From positions 46,384 to 110,383 of the forward strand of contig JALQPE010001985.1 in the NCBI GenBank assembly GCA_030407315.1: a stretch of DNA of 64,000 nucleotides, in the 5' to 3' direction. This stretch comes from Asparagopsis taxiformis. Its lineage: Eukaryota > Rhodophyta > Florideophyceae > Bonnemaisoniales > Bonnemaisoniaceae. Shown piece by piece: positions 49,221 to 61,674 of the stretch (positions within the stretch are counted from its first letter, which is position 1; every line of letters starts with the position of its first letter). A program made the translations under genes and the position numbers. Below the pieces are notes generated by a model, which ran no database searches, was not told the origin of the DNA, and saw only the letters and a list, made by a program, of their open reading frames with translations.

Positions 49221-50072
49221 GTCTTCTGAAATCTGCTAGAGGTCTGGAAAGAGACATTGAAACGCATAGTCACCTGCAGAATATTGATGCTGCAACAATG
49301 AACGATATTCCAATGACGTGTAGTTGAATGTGATGGATACTGGGCAGGAGCTAGAATGGCTGCCATTCAGCGGCATGAAATGACTGTAAACATGGATGGA
49401 AACGAGCGGTTGTTCATGGGAGAGTCACCATGACACAGATCGATGCTGACGAAAGCAACGACTCTCACCAGGGCAGAAAATGTGAAGAATATAACGCAGT
49501 GAAGATCTCAGATGGAGTGTTGCTTGAGATGATGTTGTGTTTTGCCACTTTCTCAATCTTTCGTACCGGTAGATATCTGAAAATTTTCATGTCATCGGTG
49601 CCAGACTAGACATCTTGTAACTGATACAAGAAGTCATAGGAACAATGGAGCGGACGGTGTTGTCGCGGGAGGGGGCACAAGGCAGATGGCATGACGTTGG
49701 TCAAAATTCTGTCTGTGTTCTGCAGGCGCTACATGAATCACAAGTTAGATTGGTGATTCAAGAAATTGTCCCGACAGAGATTACAGTCGTATCTACTTGA
49801 AGACAGCACGGCAGAAACTACTATACTGGACAAGAAGCGCAGGTACCACAGTTGCCCATTGGGATGTTCGACGGAAAGCTCAACCAGTGCCACTGTCATA
49901 CGTGCTGTTACGCGGTGTAACTTACGCGCGATGACACGTTTGCTTACAGTATACAAGCTGTCAAAAGGAGCAGTCTTAATTCAGGACATGTGTCTTGTCG
50001 TGGTGTCCTCGAGACAGTCTGCCTAGCGTTGATTTTGTCCACACTGCATGACACGTTTGAGTCGCTGGTTTC
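49221..50072. other. Region between genes C and D, unique in the window
   Basis: Only short overlapping ORFs; none supported. It ends where the tandem copy begins at 50073. Confidence 0.5.
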
Positions 50073-50950
50073 CGAGGGAAATCAAGTTGGGATATATCCC
50101 AAAAAATCGACAGTTCCGCTGGCGGCGCGATGAACGCGTGTTTTTGGACAGCTGTCCGGTTATTGTCCTTACCAGTTCGCAAACTTAAAACTTTCAAACC
50201 GGTTACCGTTTCACCAGCTAGATCCCCTATTTTCAAGTTTTCAGGGACATTGATTTCAAAAAATCACAACCCTTGTTTGAAATTGTTCAATTGGTGACAG
50301 AAAAGCTTCCCCCTATTGGTCCAGAATAGAAAGTTACAAAATATATTGCGTCGAAATCGAGTTTGTCGCTTACGGAGTCTAGTCAACAAGTGGACCAATG
50401 CGCGCACAGTGCACTCCTGAGAGCCGCACAGTTTACCCCGATCACAACATATCATCATCTGCAATTCCGTGGCTTTTGCTTTCTTGTATTGGGATATCCG
50501 GGAAACCAGCTCGCATTCCAATTCTAGTGCTTGCACAGGTACAGCATTCTTTGTAGTCTCAGATCTTTCTAACAGAATCGTTGCCATTGTGCGCCACCAA
50601 CCAAGTCCGCGAACCGACCTCCGGGGGCGTAATCATCGACAAATGAGCGTAAACCGCGCGCTATTTCAATCGAGCCCCATCCCCCGCTTCGATACGCCGC
50701 ATATTCAGGTGGTAGCCTATCCCTCCGAACAAGATCAAACAAACAATCGGCACTTTACTTTGACCGATATACGCTTACTTACTTCTATACGCTTACTTCA
50801 TTCACAAATCATTTAGTGCTACTCGTTATGCAATATGACATCAAACCACTCGGCATTCAACCAAAACGTATCCACATCAATTCTTCGTCGACCTTTTTCG
50901 ATCTTCCATCCAAACACCATATCTATCTTCACACGCTTTGTCCTTCCCAT

Positions 50951-51928
50951 CTAGAACACGCACTGATTCGTCACGAGCGACAACGTCCCTCCGCATGCAG
51001 TGCAGCACGTGTTCACTATCACTGTAGCACTCGGGACAAAGAACCCAAATCCGTCAGGCGTGCATCGGGAATCCAACAGCGGACGCAGACAGTTGTTGTA
51101 GCACGGCGTAAGTCCAGGCATATTCTGTGGTGGTCCATCAATCGCAGCCAACACAGTCACTGTCCTCCTCTCCGCTCCACACTGACACACCCCGTCAATC
51201 GCTGTCGCTCCAATCGATCCCTGTACAGTGAACGTGCACGCTGGCGACGGTGTCGGTGTCACCGATGGTGTCGCGGTCACAGACGGCGACGGTGACGCCA
51301 GTGCAGATGGAGACGATGACGGGCTTGCACCTGGGCTCATCGAGGGAGTAGGTGTGACTGTCGCCGTAGCAGTTGCGGTGGCTGTGGGGGTAGAACTGGG
51401 AACCTGAGCAACAGGGAGTGCACAGATGAAACCACCAGACGGGGCGAGGACACACGATCGGACGACACATCCGAGGGCTCTGTTGAAGGGCTGTGCGCAC
51501 TGAGCCTCTGAGACTGCCCTGTTTGCGTTACAGAAGTTGGGGCAGAGGAGGGGAGCGGGGCCAGGAGCTGGAGCTGGAGCGGGCACGGGGACCGGTGCTG
51601 GAGCGGGAACCGGGGCGGGGACGGGACGGGGGCGAGGGGGTGCACGACACTGGAAACCGCGACGAACGTTGGGATCGGTTGATCGTCGGCATCTCCTGAT
51701 GCGACAGGCGAGGCCCCTTGTGCAAGAGCGTCCACAGTCGCGGACAGCCTTGGAGCGATTGCGATAACACACTCTGGGGCAGGAGCCGCAGGGGCGGTTA
51801 GGGCGGAGAGCCTGATGCTGAGTGGTGGAGGGGAGGGAGTCGGTGTCAGCTGTGGAATGTTCGACAGCGAAGGAAGTGGAGAGGAGAATGGCAGCGAAGA
51901 GTAGAGTGAGAAGGGCGAAGAACTTCAT
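50951..51928 (-). CDS. Secreted three-module cysteine-rich protein, copy D
   Basis: 325 residues, predicted protein identical to copy A, with the same promoter and flanks as expected for the tandem duplicate of A. Confidence 0.8.
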   Translation of the reverse strand: MKFFALLTLLFAAILLSTSFAVEHSTADTDSLPSTTQHQALRPNRPCGSCPRVCYRNRSKAVRDCGRSCTRGLACRIRRCRRSTDPNVRRGFQCRAPPRPRPVPAPVPAPAPVPVPAPAPAPGPAPLLCPNFCNANRAVSEAQCAQPFNRALGCVVRSCVLAPSGGFICALPVAQVPSSTPTATATATATVTPTPSMSPGASPSSSPSALASPSPSVTATPSVTPTPSPACTFTVQGSIGATAIDGVCQCGAERRTVTVLAAIDGPPQNMPGLTPCYNNCLRPLLDSRCTPDGFGFFVPSATVIVNTCCTACGGTLSLVTNQCVF

Positions 51929-52022
51929 GATGAAGGTTTGCGGTATTGAGTTGGATGGATGGTATGCAAATTGTGCGCGAATGGTTTGGTGGTGAATAGA
52001 AGAAAAGTGCCGGCGCAAGGAA

Positions 52023-52029
52023 TTATATA
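52023..52029 (-). promoter_or_regulatory. TATA box of gene D
   Basis: TATATAA, same position as in copy A. Confidence 0.6.
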
Positions 52030-53953
52030 GAGTTTGAGAACAGCGATTGAAGTGGAGTGCAGCAGGAAAGGTCGTGGATCCTCGTGTGTTGTATCAGCAA
52101 TTGGCTTACTGTGCAATTCATCGGTGCTCCTCAGAGGTGAATGCGTCAAGGCAGTGCAAGCCATACGATGGTGTATCTAGAACGTCCATCAAGGCTGCTG
52201 CTGGTCGAGATGAATTGCTGGACAAACGGATACATCTACAGGAGGTTTGTCGAGATGACAAGGTAAAGGCAGGAGGGCTGAATTGGAACGGGGTAGAAGG
52301 AAAGGTAGTACTGGCGGCCAGCGACTGACTGGTTTTTCTCGATTGCACCAGTACATATGATTGCGTGGAAAATACCGCCTGTGTTGAAAACGTCAGTTCA
52401 ATGCTGATGGTGGTATATCTCCTGCGCCTGCTCACGATTGAGCGATGGAAACGGCCCATACACATCACGCTGTCCGTCACACAGTGTCTGGTTCTCTGGA
52501 GGCCACGGAACCAGGGTACGGGATAGATCGTGACTAGCGTTCCAGATGCAGATTGTTACAGTCGATGGGACAGGATATCTGAAGTTGAACTGGCGCTTGA
52601 GCAATTTCCACAGTACTATGGTGTGAGGGGTGTATGCACCTGTCGATTCCTCCCGTCTACTTGGCAGCAGGCTTAGTGTAGCTGGAGTTTCAACATGTCA
52701 TCACTGTAAATCTTCTCGTAATCTGTGGATGAAAAGGATATGACTACAGACGATTTGTTACATGTGCTGGCCCAGCACGAATGACCACACCGAAAAAGTG
52801 CCAGCACAAGGGAATGTAGCAGGATGACTGCGCTTCAAGCAGACTGCGCCGCTCGGGATTGCAGGACATGTTATTTGATTCCAACTGGAGACACACTTGT
52901 CAGATGCCAAGTTGGTGACGATGGTCGGTCTACGTCATCTGACGTCTGATGCCATGAGTGGTGACCTAATCAAAACATCTAGATTACAGTAGTCATGTTC
53001 GATATGGTACACACATGTGTTTCATCCCTGACACTGGTTGGGCGGTGTGTTGATGATAGCACCCGGGTGTTCCGGAAACGACTCATGGTAGGCATATACG
53101 GGAGAATGGCCAGAATTCTCTCAAAGTCCTGCAAGACGTACCATCAAGAAATTATTGCGTTTCATCATGTGACAATCTAGGAGGCACCTCGCGTCCGACA
53201 GACGTGACCTTGGATCGAGGAAACATAAGCACCATGACCACTCATCCAGCTTGAAGGCAATCCATTCTATGGAAGCACCATCGAGTGTACATTAGCCAAT
53301 TATTATCGCCTGGATGAAACGCTTCTTGTCGGGGGTGTAGTCACTTGCGCATGGGTAATTCAAATTGCGTCTCCAAAAAGTTTGACAACTCGTATCACTG
53401 AAAGCGTTTTCTTACGACGCAAAGACAACTTGTCCTGGATAAGCTGTACTTGACATACCGCATGTAGCGTATGTCACATACCCTGCCTCAGATAGAAAAT
53501 GTCATTTTACGTCTCCTCGAAACATCGAGGTGCGCCGGTAGCAGCAAAACACTTGATCTCAAGTTTCCGGACTAGGGGCAAAGGGGGGGGGGATAAACAG
53601 TCCAACGCTGATAGATGTGGTAGGATGTGGAGACCCCCAGAGCTTCGTATCGTACTGTGCCCCAATCACAATGCTTGGTGCCCGGAAACACTTGGACCAA
53701 TAGACCAACTGCATCCGTTTCGTCCCCCAAATTAGCGTCTTCTGATTGGCGGCCAGCCAAATGGGTCAAAAATATGCCAACGGCCATGTATTGAAAACAC
53801 GCTGGAATCGAGGGTCACCTTCGCCACAAGAAACGTGTGAAACGAATAGACCTTTGAATTAAAAAAAATTAAATCCCCAGTATTTGTACTTGTTGTGATT
53901 GGATCCCTCAACTCAGGCACGTGGTGCCACATGATTGGCTATTACCTAGTTCA
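52030..53953. other. Upstream region of gene D with empty E2 and E7 sites
   Basis: Direct copy of 2859-4432 joined to 9041-9394. No gene supported. Confidence 0.7.
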
Positions 53954-54193
53954 GGATATGTCAGGATGCTAACTCATGCCACGAAATAATTGCAACCAAC
54001 AGTGTCGGCAAAAGACGACACGCAACAAATAATTTACAAGAACCAAACTTACCCAACAGTATAAATAGTGTACAGCAAACATCAAAGTAAAAGAGGCAAG
54101 AGATCCTCATCGCTTCAACAGGTTATCGGCCCTCATATGCTTCACTGCGCTCTGCAAAACAAACATCAACTCACATACCGCAAAACTCACAAA

Positions 54194-54991
54194 ATGTCCT
54201 CCCTACCAACTTTGGAACTTGATAATGCATCGTTCTAGAACCGCACGCTCATCACAACAGCTCATGACATGCAACTCGAGCATCTCCTCGACGCAGCAAC
54301 TACCGCACCCAACGAACCTGCCGCTTTCGCGGAACAAAAACGAAAACAAGAACGCTTAACTCTCCTCATCTTGTCCAGTCTACCGAAAAACATTTCATCC
54401 CGCCTCACTCAAGACAACCTCCAGCTCCCACCCTACCTCATGACGAATCACATCTTGAACACAGTGCAAGAACTAACAGCGATTGACCACAGCTTACTGG
54501 AACAAACTGCACGAAACATCTCACTGGAATCTACAGAAGACATCGAGGAATACATATCCAAACATGAACAAATGCGAATCAAAATGCAAAATGCAAACTT
54601 CCCTGGAATCGAAAATGAAATCCTAACAGTCCAATTAATGATCCAAGGAATTCAACATATAGACGCTCTTCAAACGACACATGAAATAATGATTCAAACG
54701 CCGCCACAAACCATCAGTGAATTCTCAACCAGACTTCACAGAGCAGCCAACTACATACAGTCTACAACAAAAACTACACCAACACGTTCAACCTACCACC
54801 ATACCGAATCCAGTACCCCTCACGCCGGAACACGTCAAACCGCAGACATCCATATAATAATTGGAACCCAAAAATTCAACGCAGCCCGAACCGCAGCCAT
54901 AATCCTCAGACAAAATGGTGCTCCTATCATCATTCAAACACTCACAACAATCAAGAATGCAGAGTCCAAAACAATAATAGGCACCAAATGA
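54194..54991 (+). pseudogene. E3c gag, with in-frame amber
   Basis: Same as the E3a gag, including the TAG after ASF. Confidence 0.8.
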
Positions 54992-57069
54992 ACGAAATAA
55001 CGTACCCGGATAACAACTATAGAGATCCATATACTACATTGTATGACAACAACAATTTGCACAACTCCACTGACCAGACTGCAGAAGAACGTAAGTACTT
55101 TATCCTCGACTCTGGTGCTGACCCTTCTCATCTTAACACGCCACACCATGGAACTCGACCATTATCCGCACCAAGATTCACTACTACAGCCGCTAACCAC
55201 CGCCATATCATCACCCACCGTGGCAACACACAGATTCCCACACCGACGATAAAACTCAACATTAGCGACGCTGTCGTATCACCAGACATCGTCCACAACC
55301 TTATCTCTGTGCACACCGTAGCTAGTACCCATGGACCCGTCACATTCACAACGGATGCAGCTTACATCGGCACGACCAACCAGCCCACAACTCACAAAAT
55401 AGCTTCATACAAGAATGGGCTTTACATTGTCGACAATAAACACGCCGGTCATAACCCGTACCAGTTCCAATGCAACAACACTCAATCTACGTTGCAAAAT
55501 ATGTCGAACAGCAAATCTACACAAACAACCAAAACCCGCAGAACAAGACAACCACCAGCTGCCGACGCACCATCGCAAAACACCCGATCGAAACAAAAAA
55601 CCGTACCATGGACTCGACCCTGGAGAACAAGCAACAAAAATCAGAAACCAGGAAATCGATCACCAAACAATACAACACGAAAACAATCTATCAAAGCACC
55701 CACTAACACTAATCACCACTCTGAAACAAGCCAAAATCCAACCAAAACCCGCACCACAACTCCAACGAAACCAGTCTCCAACCCCGCGCACCAATCGTCA
55801 GATATGCGCCCATTACCCGCACTATTCAGACGCAACACGGCAAAGCAGACAAATAAAATACCGCAGATACAAGCCACCACCAATATCAAATCCAACAAAA
55901 GACACCAGCTCACTATCCCAGAAAACCCCATCTACCCTTCTGCGCAGCACAATCTGCACCTCCAATTTGGTCTTGCCAACCCGAGAACAATCCGTCGCAT
56001 GTGCAAGACAAAATCATTTCCTGCCCTAGAACCATATGACGCACTACCGGCCAGTCACATGACATGTAGCTCATGTGCAACCGGAAAACTGAAAGCAGCA
56101 ACCCACAAACCCACAATCCATCGCCACCCAATTGGACACCACATCTCCTCCGATATATGCGGTCCAATATCGCCCACATCCAAACAAGGAAACCGGTACT
56201 TCACAACCTTTATTGACACTAACACACGGTACATAACAGTCTACTGCACTCCCGACCGCACCACGATACCGCAAATTGTAGCGCACCACATGGAATATGT
56301 CCATACAATCCTCGGCCAATATCCACGTTTCCTTAGGTCAGACAATGCCAAGGAATATACTTCCCGTGCAACAATTGAACAGCTCAAAAGCAGAGGTATT
56401 CAGCACATCACCACCGCCCCATATCACCCACAACAAAATAGCATTGCGGAACACATTAACCAAACACTCATGGATATGGTACGTGCCACACTCCATCACA
56501 GTGGACTTGACGCCTCCCACTGGCAAGACGCACTTCTAGAAGCTGTTTTCAAAAAGAACATCACACTCCATTCATCCACCAATGCCATTCCACACACCCA
56601 ATGGTATAACACTCCTGCAAAAGTCAAAAAGCTATTCGCATTCGCACAACTTGGATACGCACCGCGATTCGCTCCGAAAACAAAACTTGAACCTCGGGGA
56701 ACATTATACCGCTATATGCATGGCATAGACCAAGACACCATCATGGTCCAGAACACTCTTACTCAACAATATACAAAAATACCAACAATCGACTTTCATC
56801 CTTACACCACCTGCTCTGACCCTACAGCGACAACGAACATGGTATTCCAGGCCCGAACCAAGCAACGATTCACACCTCCACCACCCCACACTATAATGGA
56901 AACCACACCAGCACCGAAAAACCACCGGCAAGCTAGAAAATACCCCGACGCACACTTATGGGCAAAGGCACATGATACGGAACTCCACAAACTAGACCAT
57001 ATGAAAGCCATCCACTGGCTTGAACCGGAAAAATTCCCAACAATACCAAACCACTCCCACTCACCATGA
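54988..57069 (+). CDS. E3c protease and integrase
   Basis: 693 codons with the same predicted product as E3a and E3b. Confidence 0.85.
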   Translation: MNEITYPDNNYRDPYTTLYDNNNLHNSTDQTAEERKYFILDSGADPSHLNTPHHGTRPLSAPRFTTTAANHRHIITHRGNTQIPTPTIKLNISDAVVSPDIVHNLISVHTVASTHGPVTFTTDAAYIGTTNQPTTHKIASYKNGLYIVDNKHAGHNPYQFQCNNTQSTLQNMSNSKSTQTTKTRRTRQPPAADAPSQNTRSKQKTVPWTRPWRTSNKNQKPGNRSPNNTTRKQSIKAPTNTNHHSETSQNPTKTRTTTPTKPVSNPAHQSSDMRPLPALFRRNTAKQTNKIPQIQATTNIKSNKRHQLTIPENPIYPSAQHNLHLQFGLANPRTIRRMCKTKSFPALEPYDALPASHMTCSSCATGKLKAATHKPTIHRHPIGHHISSDICGPISPTSKQGNRYFTTFIDTNTRYITVYCTPDRTTIPQIVAHHMEYVHTILGQYPRFLRSDNAKEYTSRATIEQLKSRGIQHITTAPYHPQQNSIAEHINQTLMDMVRATLHHSGLDASHWQDALLEAVFKKNITLHSSTNAIPHTQWYNTPAKVKKLFAFAQLGYAPRFAPKTKLEPRGTLYRYMHGIDQDTIMVQNTLTQQYTKIPTIDFHPYTTCSDPTATTNMVFQARTKQRFTPPPPHTIMETTPAPKNHRQARKYPDAHLWAKAHDTELHKLDHMKAIHWLEPEKFPTIPNHSHSP

Positions 57070-58556
57070 CTTACCGCTATAAACGCAATCCAGACGGTAC
57101 AATCGAGGAACGCAAAGCACGGTGCGCCGTTCGCGGAGACCTTATGATTCCCACACCCATTACAACCCATCTGAGACTGCCATTTTTGCAGCTGATAAAA
57201 CTACAATTCGCATGCTCATAGCACATGCAACTGCCAACAACCTGGCTACCGAACACCTTGATATATCATCCGCATTCTTACACGAACAATTTGACCATAC
57301 CCAACCGGTTTATATCAAACAATGCCCACTCTTCGACGGCTCATACATCCACCCTGAATCAGTTGGGCAATTACAAGGCAATCTATACGGTACCAGACAA
57401 GCAGGAAAGATATTCTGTGATGGAACACGTCACTTTCTGGAATCTCATGGATACAGCCAAGCGAAATCAGACCCCTGTCTATACTACAAATCAACACCTC
57501 ATCAGCACATTATAATGGCCATCACTATAGATGACTTCTTCGTGTGCGCTTCTAATACTCAACTCATCACCTCACTTTATACCACGCTCGCAACCAAGTA
57601 CAAAATCAAACGACTTGGACGCCCTACCAAATACCTCAATTGGCACTTATCATATGATGAATCCGGCACTCACCTATCCCAACCCTACATCGTCAAATCC
57701 GTGATCACCAAAACGAAAATGGAAACCGCTCAACACTCTACACTCTGATGGCATTGACCTATCACCACCATCCAACTCCGAACAGATCGACAACACAATT
57801 GCCTCCACTTACCGCGAAGTATTAGGTGAGCTCCGATACCTCACAGATTCCACACGCCCCGATATACAGTTTTACACTAATTTCCTAGCACGTGCCAACC
57901 AAAAACCAACCACTCGTCACTGGAAGCTTCTTGAAAGGCTTATAAGATTCCTCAAAGCCACACCCAATCATGGAATATCATATTCGAACAAGCCAACAAA
58001 AGAAGCACTAATAACATACACAGATGCCGACTTTGCAAACGCCAAAGAAACTCGCAAATCAATTTCTGGCTCTGTCCACACACTCCACGCTGCACCAATA
58101 TACTGGACATCCCAACGCCAATCGTTAGTTGCAGTTAGCACTTGCGAAGCAGAAACAATTGCAGCCAGCGAAGCAACCAGACAAACAAACTGGTTAGGTG
58201 ACATGCTAAAAGAGCTTGGTATCCTTCCTCCAAACAAACGTATATTAACCTACACGGACTCTCAAGCTACCCTCCAAATATCAACAACCATTGGCCCAAC
58301 CAAAAGACGCAAGTTCATTGACATTCGCCACCGTCATGTCCTAGACAACATCAAAACACAGCGAATCGACCTTCAATATCTCCCATCGGAAGATATGTTA
58401 GCCGACATCTTCACTAAGCCTCTCACGAAACGTCCCTTTGACAAACTGACTGCTCTACTACGAATCATGCCAGCACCAACCCAACCAAAACAAATTGCAC
58501 TGAGTGCAAGCGAGTCTCGCCGACCCTTGGCGACAGGGGGGCTGTCAGGATGCTAA
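57070..58556 (+). pseudogene. E3c reverse transcriptase and RNase H, frameshifted
   Basis: Same motifs and breaks as E3a, TIDD active site included. Confidence 0.83.
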
Positions 58557-58757
58557 CTCATCAAAGTCGCCAAGCGCCAGCTCGCCAGAGAGCCAGGATG
58601 CTAACTCATGCCACGAAATAATTGCAACCAACAGTGTCGGCAAAAGACGACACGCAACAAATAATTTACAAGAACCAAACTTACCCAACAGTATAAATAG
58701 TGTACAGCAAACATCAAAGTAAAAGAGGCAAGAGATCCTCATCGCTTCAACAGGATA

Positions 58758-61669
58758 CGCCAGTCAGACAAGCAGCCCAGCTTCCCATGAGTCACCCGGG
58801 TAGGACCCTGCCTGTCGGAAGCACTGCCTTTCTGCGGGAGGTCACTATCGGACGGCAGTCCATGCCCTTGGTTGTTACCCGATAGCAACGTATGGTAAAC
58901 AGACTTGGTCAGTTTTTACACTCTGAATAGAATGTAAGCAAGCAGTAGCGTAGTCAGCGAGCAAGGTGGAACGAGCGAGCGGTGGGTGAGTGGGGCGCGT
59001 GTGTGGGACATGCAAAGGGAAAAAGGAGCGTGGAACTGCGACAGAAAGAAGTGGAGAGCTTGGAAATTTTTCGAGAATTGAAGAGTAACAGCAACGCAGC
59101 CTCTGGGTTGAACTTTGTTGTTTGCTCTATAACTCCATAATATCTTACCATGGAAAGTAGAGCGGTAAAGGGGATGGCTGGTAGATATAGTAACTTATAC
59201 AGGCGAGCAACTCACCGACGGCGGGCTATCCAGGACGGCGGGTCCCGCGAGTTAAAGTAGATAGCTACGACGCAGACCTTAAAGACAGGTCCCTTGATCC
59301 GAATCGGTCGTGAGATATCGGCACTGCCCTCATTCGCAAGGGGTTTGGTCGAGAAGGTTGAAGTCATTCACCGGTATACTACATTCCATTGGAAGAGTGA
59401 ACGACCAAAGCGCATAATCCATTGCTCAGGGTTCACATTGAGCCCGGAGAAGTGTGAACTGAGCATAGATGTCGACTGACTCGTAGACTTAGTCTTTAGA
59501 AAATATTATGTACAGTCTGGACAAATATTATTTCCGACATGTCTCCATTATCGAATTCCTTTTACGCGCTGGTGACGTAAATAATCATTCGCCTTCAATC
59601 AGAGCGAGAACCTTTTGAAATCACGTCGACTAGTGGCTTGGAATCATTAAAAAGAATAGCAGAGACGTTTCGGCCAGAAAGTAGCTGTTTGAACTCTTCG
59701 GAACGCTGTCGGATGATCATACCACTAGTACACCTTCACGCATTACAGTACACATTTTGAACAGTATTTTAAGCTCGACGACGACGCCATTCACATGAAA
59801 TAATAGATATCGATCACATTCATCCTCATAATCAATAGATTATGAGCCCAGACGCTGACTAGCCGAACAACTCTTTCTCCCCCACCCACCTTTTGAACGC
59901 AGCGACACCTCACCGACACCATACCGAAACCAACCAACCCCACCGCACACGAAATTCGTCGCCAACGATATTCTCCGCAATGACAACGACAGTTCGAACT
60001 CCAATCTCTTTCCTCTTACCTATCATGTCAACACCTTATCGAACCCCCAAATTCCCCTCTTCCCACACCAATCTCCATGTCTCACCCTACCAACCAATCA
60101 ACAACAAAACAAATCACCGATTCCCATGTTCCTCTCCTTACCAGAACTAACCTCATACAATGGTGCCACACCATCGACAACCACGCCACACTACACGATC
60201 TAATCAATTTTGTGACAGGTCCCATACCTACCACTCCCACAGAACCACTGGAAAGACAAGATCAAAAGAGAAAAATGGCACTAGTCAGTCTCTTGGTCTT
60301 ACCAAACATATCACAAGACATCATCTCCACTTTGAGGTCCACCACACTCAACAGTCCCACCCCCACCATATACATCCATGTCAAGGACAAATTATTCACA
60401 GAAGCACCAAAACAATCAGAAGCCAGCCTACGAAGGAGAGCGGACCAACTTAAGTACAACGCCGCGGACAGCATACAAACATATATAGACCGCAGCTGTC
60501 TTGACAATAATGGATCTTTCACCGGGCGAGATGCAACATAGAATGTAGTGTTGCTTAGTGGAAGCGAACTACCATGTCTTATAAGCAGTTCTACTCCAGG
60601 CGTAACTTGCTTATCACATTCCACAAAGATTTTGTTGCCTCCAGAGTCTTGCTCTACTGCCAAACTATACCGAAGAAGTTTGGGAAACGTGCTTACTTTG
60701 ATATCTGCACCTGTCAAAAATCACACAAAGTCTGAGGTACAACCTTAGCACTAATTGAAGGTTAGGTGTACAAGTATTGCTCTCCGTTACAATCTCGGTG
60801 AGTAAACGCTGTGGAGTAGTCGTCCTGTAGCAATATTAGTGTGAGCAACACGTTGAGGTCCAAAGGTCTGGCTGGCGCGGTGTTGATCAGACTTGTTCTC
60901 TTCTCCTTCGAAACGCTGATGCATCCGTATGCGTATGATAGTACGCTGCGTGGTTCTTAACGCCGCGAAGGTCTCGAGCTAGTAATCAGCGACTACTTTC
61001 GTCTCCGGAGATCAGCAAATGCTGGACTAACAAGTAAATGCTAGAATGGTTGTTGAACTTGGGTCTTGGTAATTTCTTAATCGTTGTTGTTTCGTCTCAG
61101 AGACGCAACGCAAACAGATAGCTTTATTAGTAACATAGAAGCGGCGGCGGCCGCCGTAGTGAATATACAGCTAATCAGTTTGATTAGTTATCGTGGGGTG
61201 TACAGTTGTCGGTGAGTTGCTCGCCTGTATAAGTTACTATATCTACCAGCCATCCCCTTTACCGCTCTACTTTCCATGGTAAGATATTATGGAGTTATAG
61301 AGCAAACAACAAAGTTCAACCCAGAGGCTGCGTTGCTGTTACTCTTCAATTCTCGAAAAATTTCCAAGCTCTCCACTTCTTTCTGTCGCAGTTCCACGCT
61401 CCTTTTTCCCTTTGCATGTCCCACACACGCGCCCCACTCACCCACCGCTCGCTCGTTCCACCTTGCTCGCTGACTACGCTACTGCTTGCTTACATTCTAT
61501 TCAGAGTGTAAAAACTGACCAAGTCTGTTTACCATACGTTGCTATCGGGTAACAACCAAGGGCATGGACTGCCGTCCGATAGTGACCTCCCGCAGAAAGG
61601 CAGTGCTTCCGACAGGCAGGGTCCTACCCGGGTGACTCATGGGAAGCTGGGCTGCTTGTCTGACTGGCG
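58758..61669. other. Second palindrome centre
   Basis: Copy of 14199-17110: inner tail (58758-59219), spacer (59220-61207) with truncated E5 (59707 to about 60495), unidentified fragment, and inverted inner tail (61208-61669). No new gene. Confidence 0.8.
59707..60495 (+). mobile_element. Truncated copia E5, second copy
   Basis: LTR, primer site and gag start as at 15148-15935, with the same breakpoint. Confidence 0.8.
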
Positions 61670-61674
61670 TATCC

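Larger units (their letters stand above)
53959..58752 (+). mobile_element. Ty1/copia element E3c, tandem copy of E3a
   Basis: 4794 bp, GGATA duplications at 53954-53958 and 58753-58757. 5' LTR 53959-54120, gag 54194-54991 with the amber, protease/integrase 54988-57069, RT/RNase H 57070-58556 with the same frameshifts, hairpin leader 58526-58593, 3' LTR body 58591-58752. Confidence 0.93.
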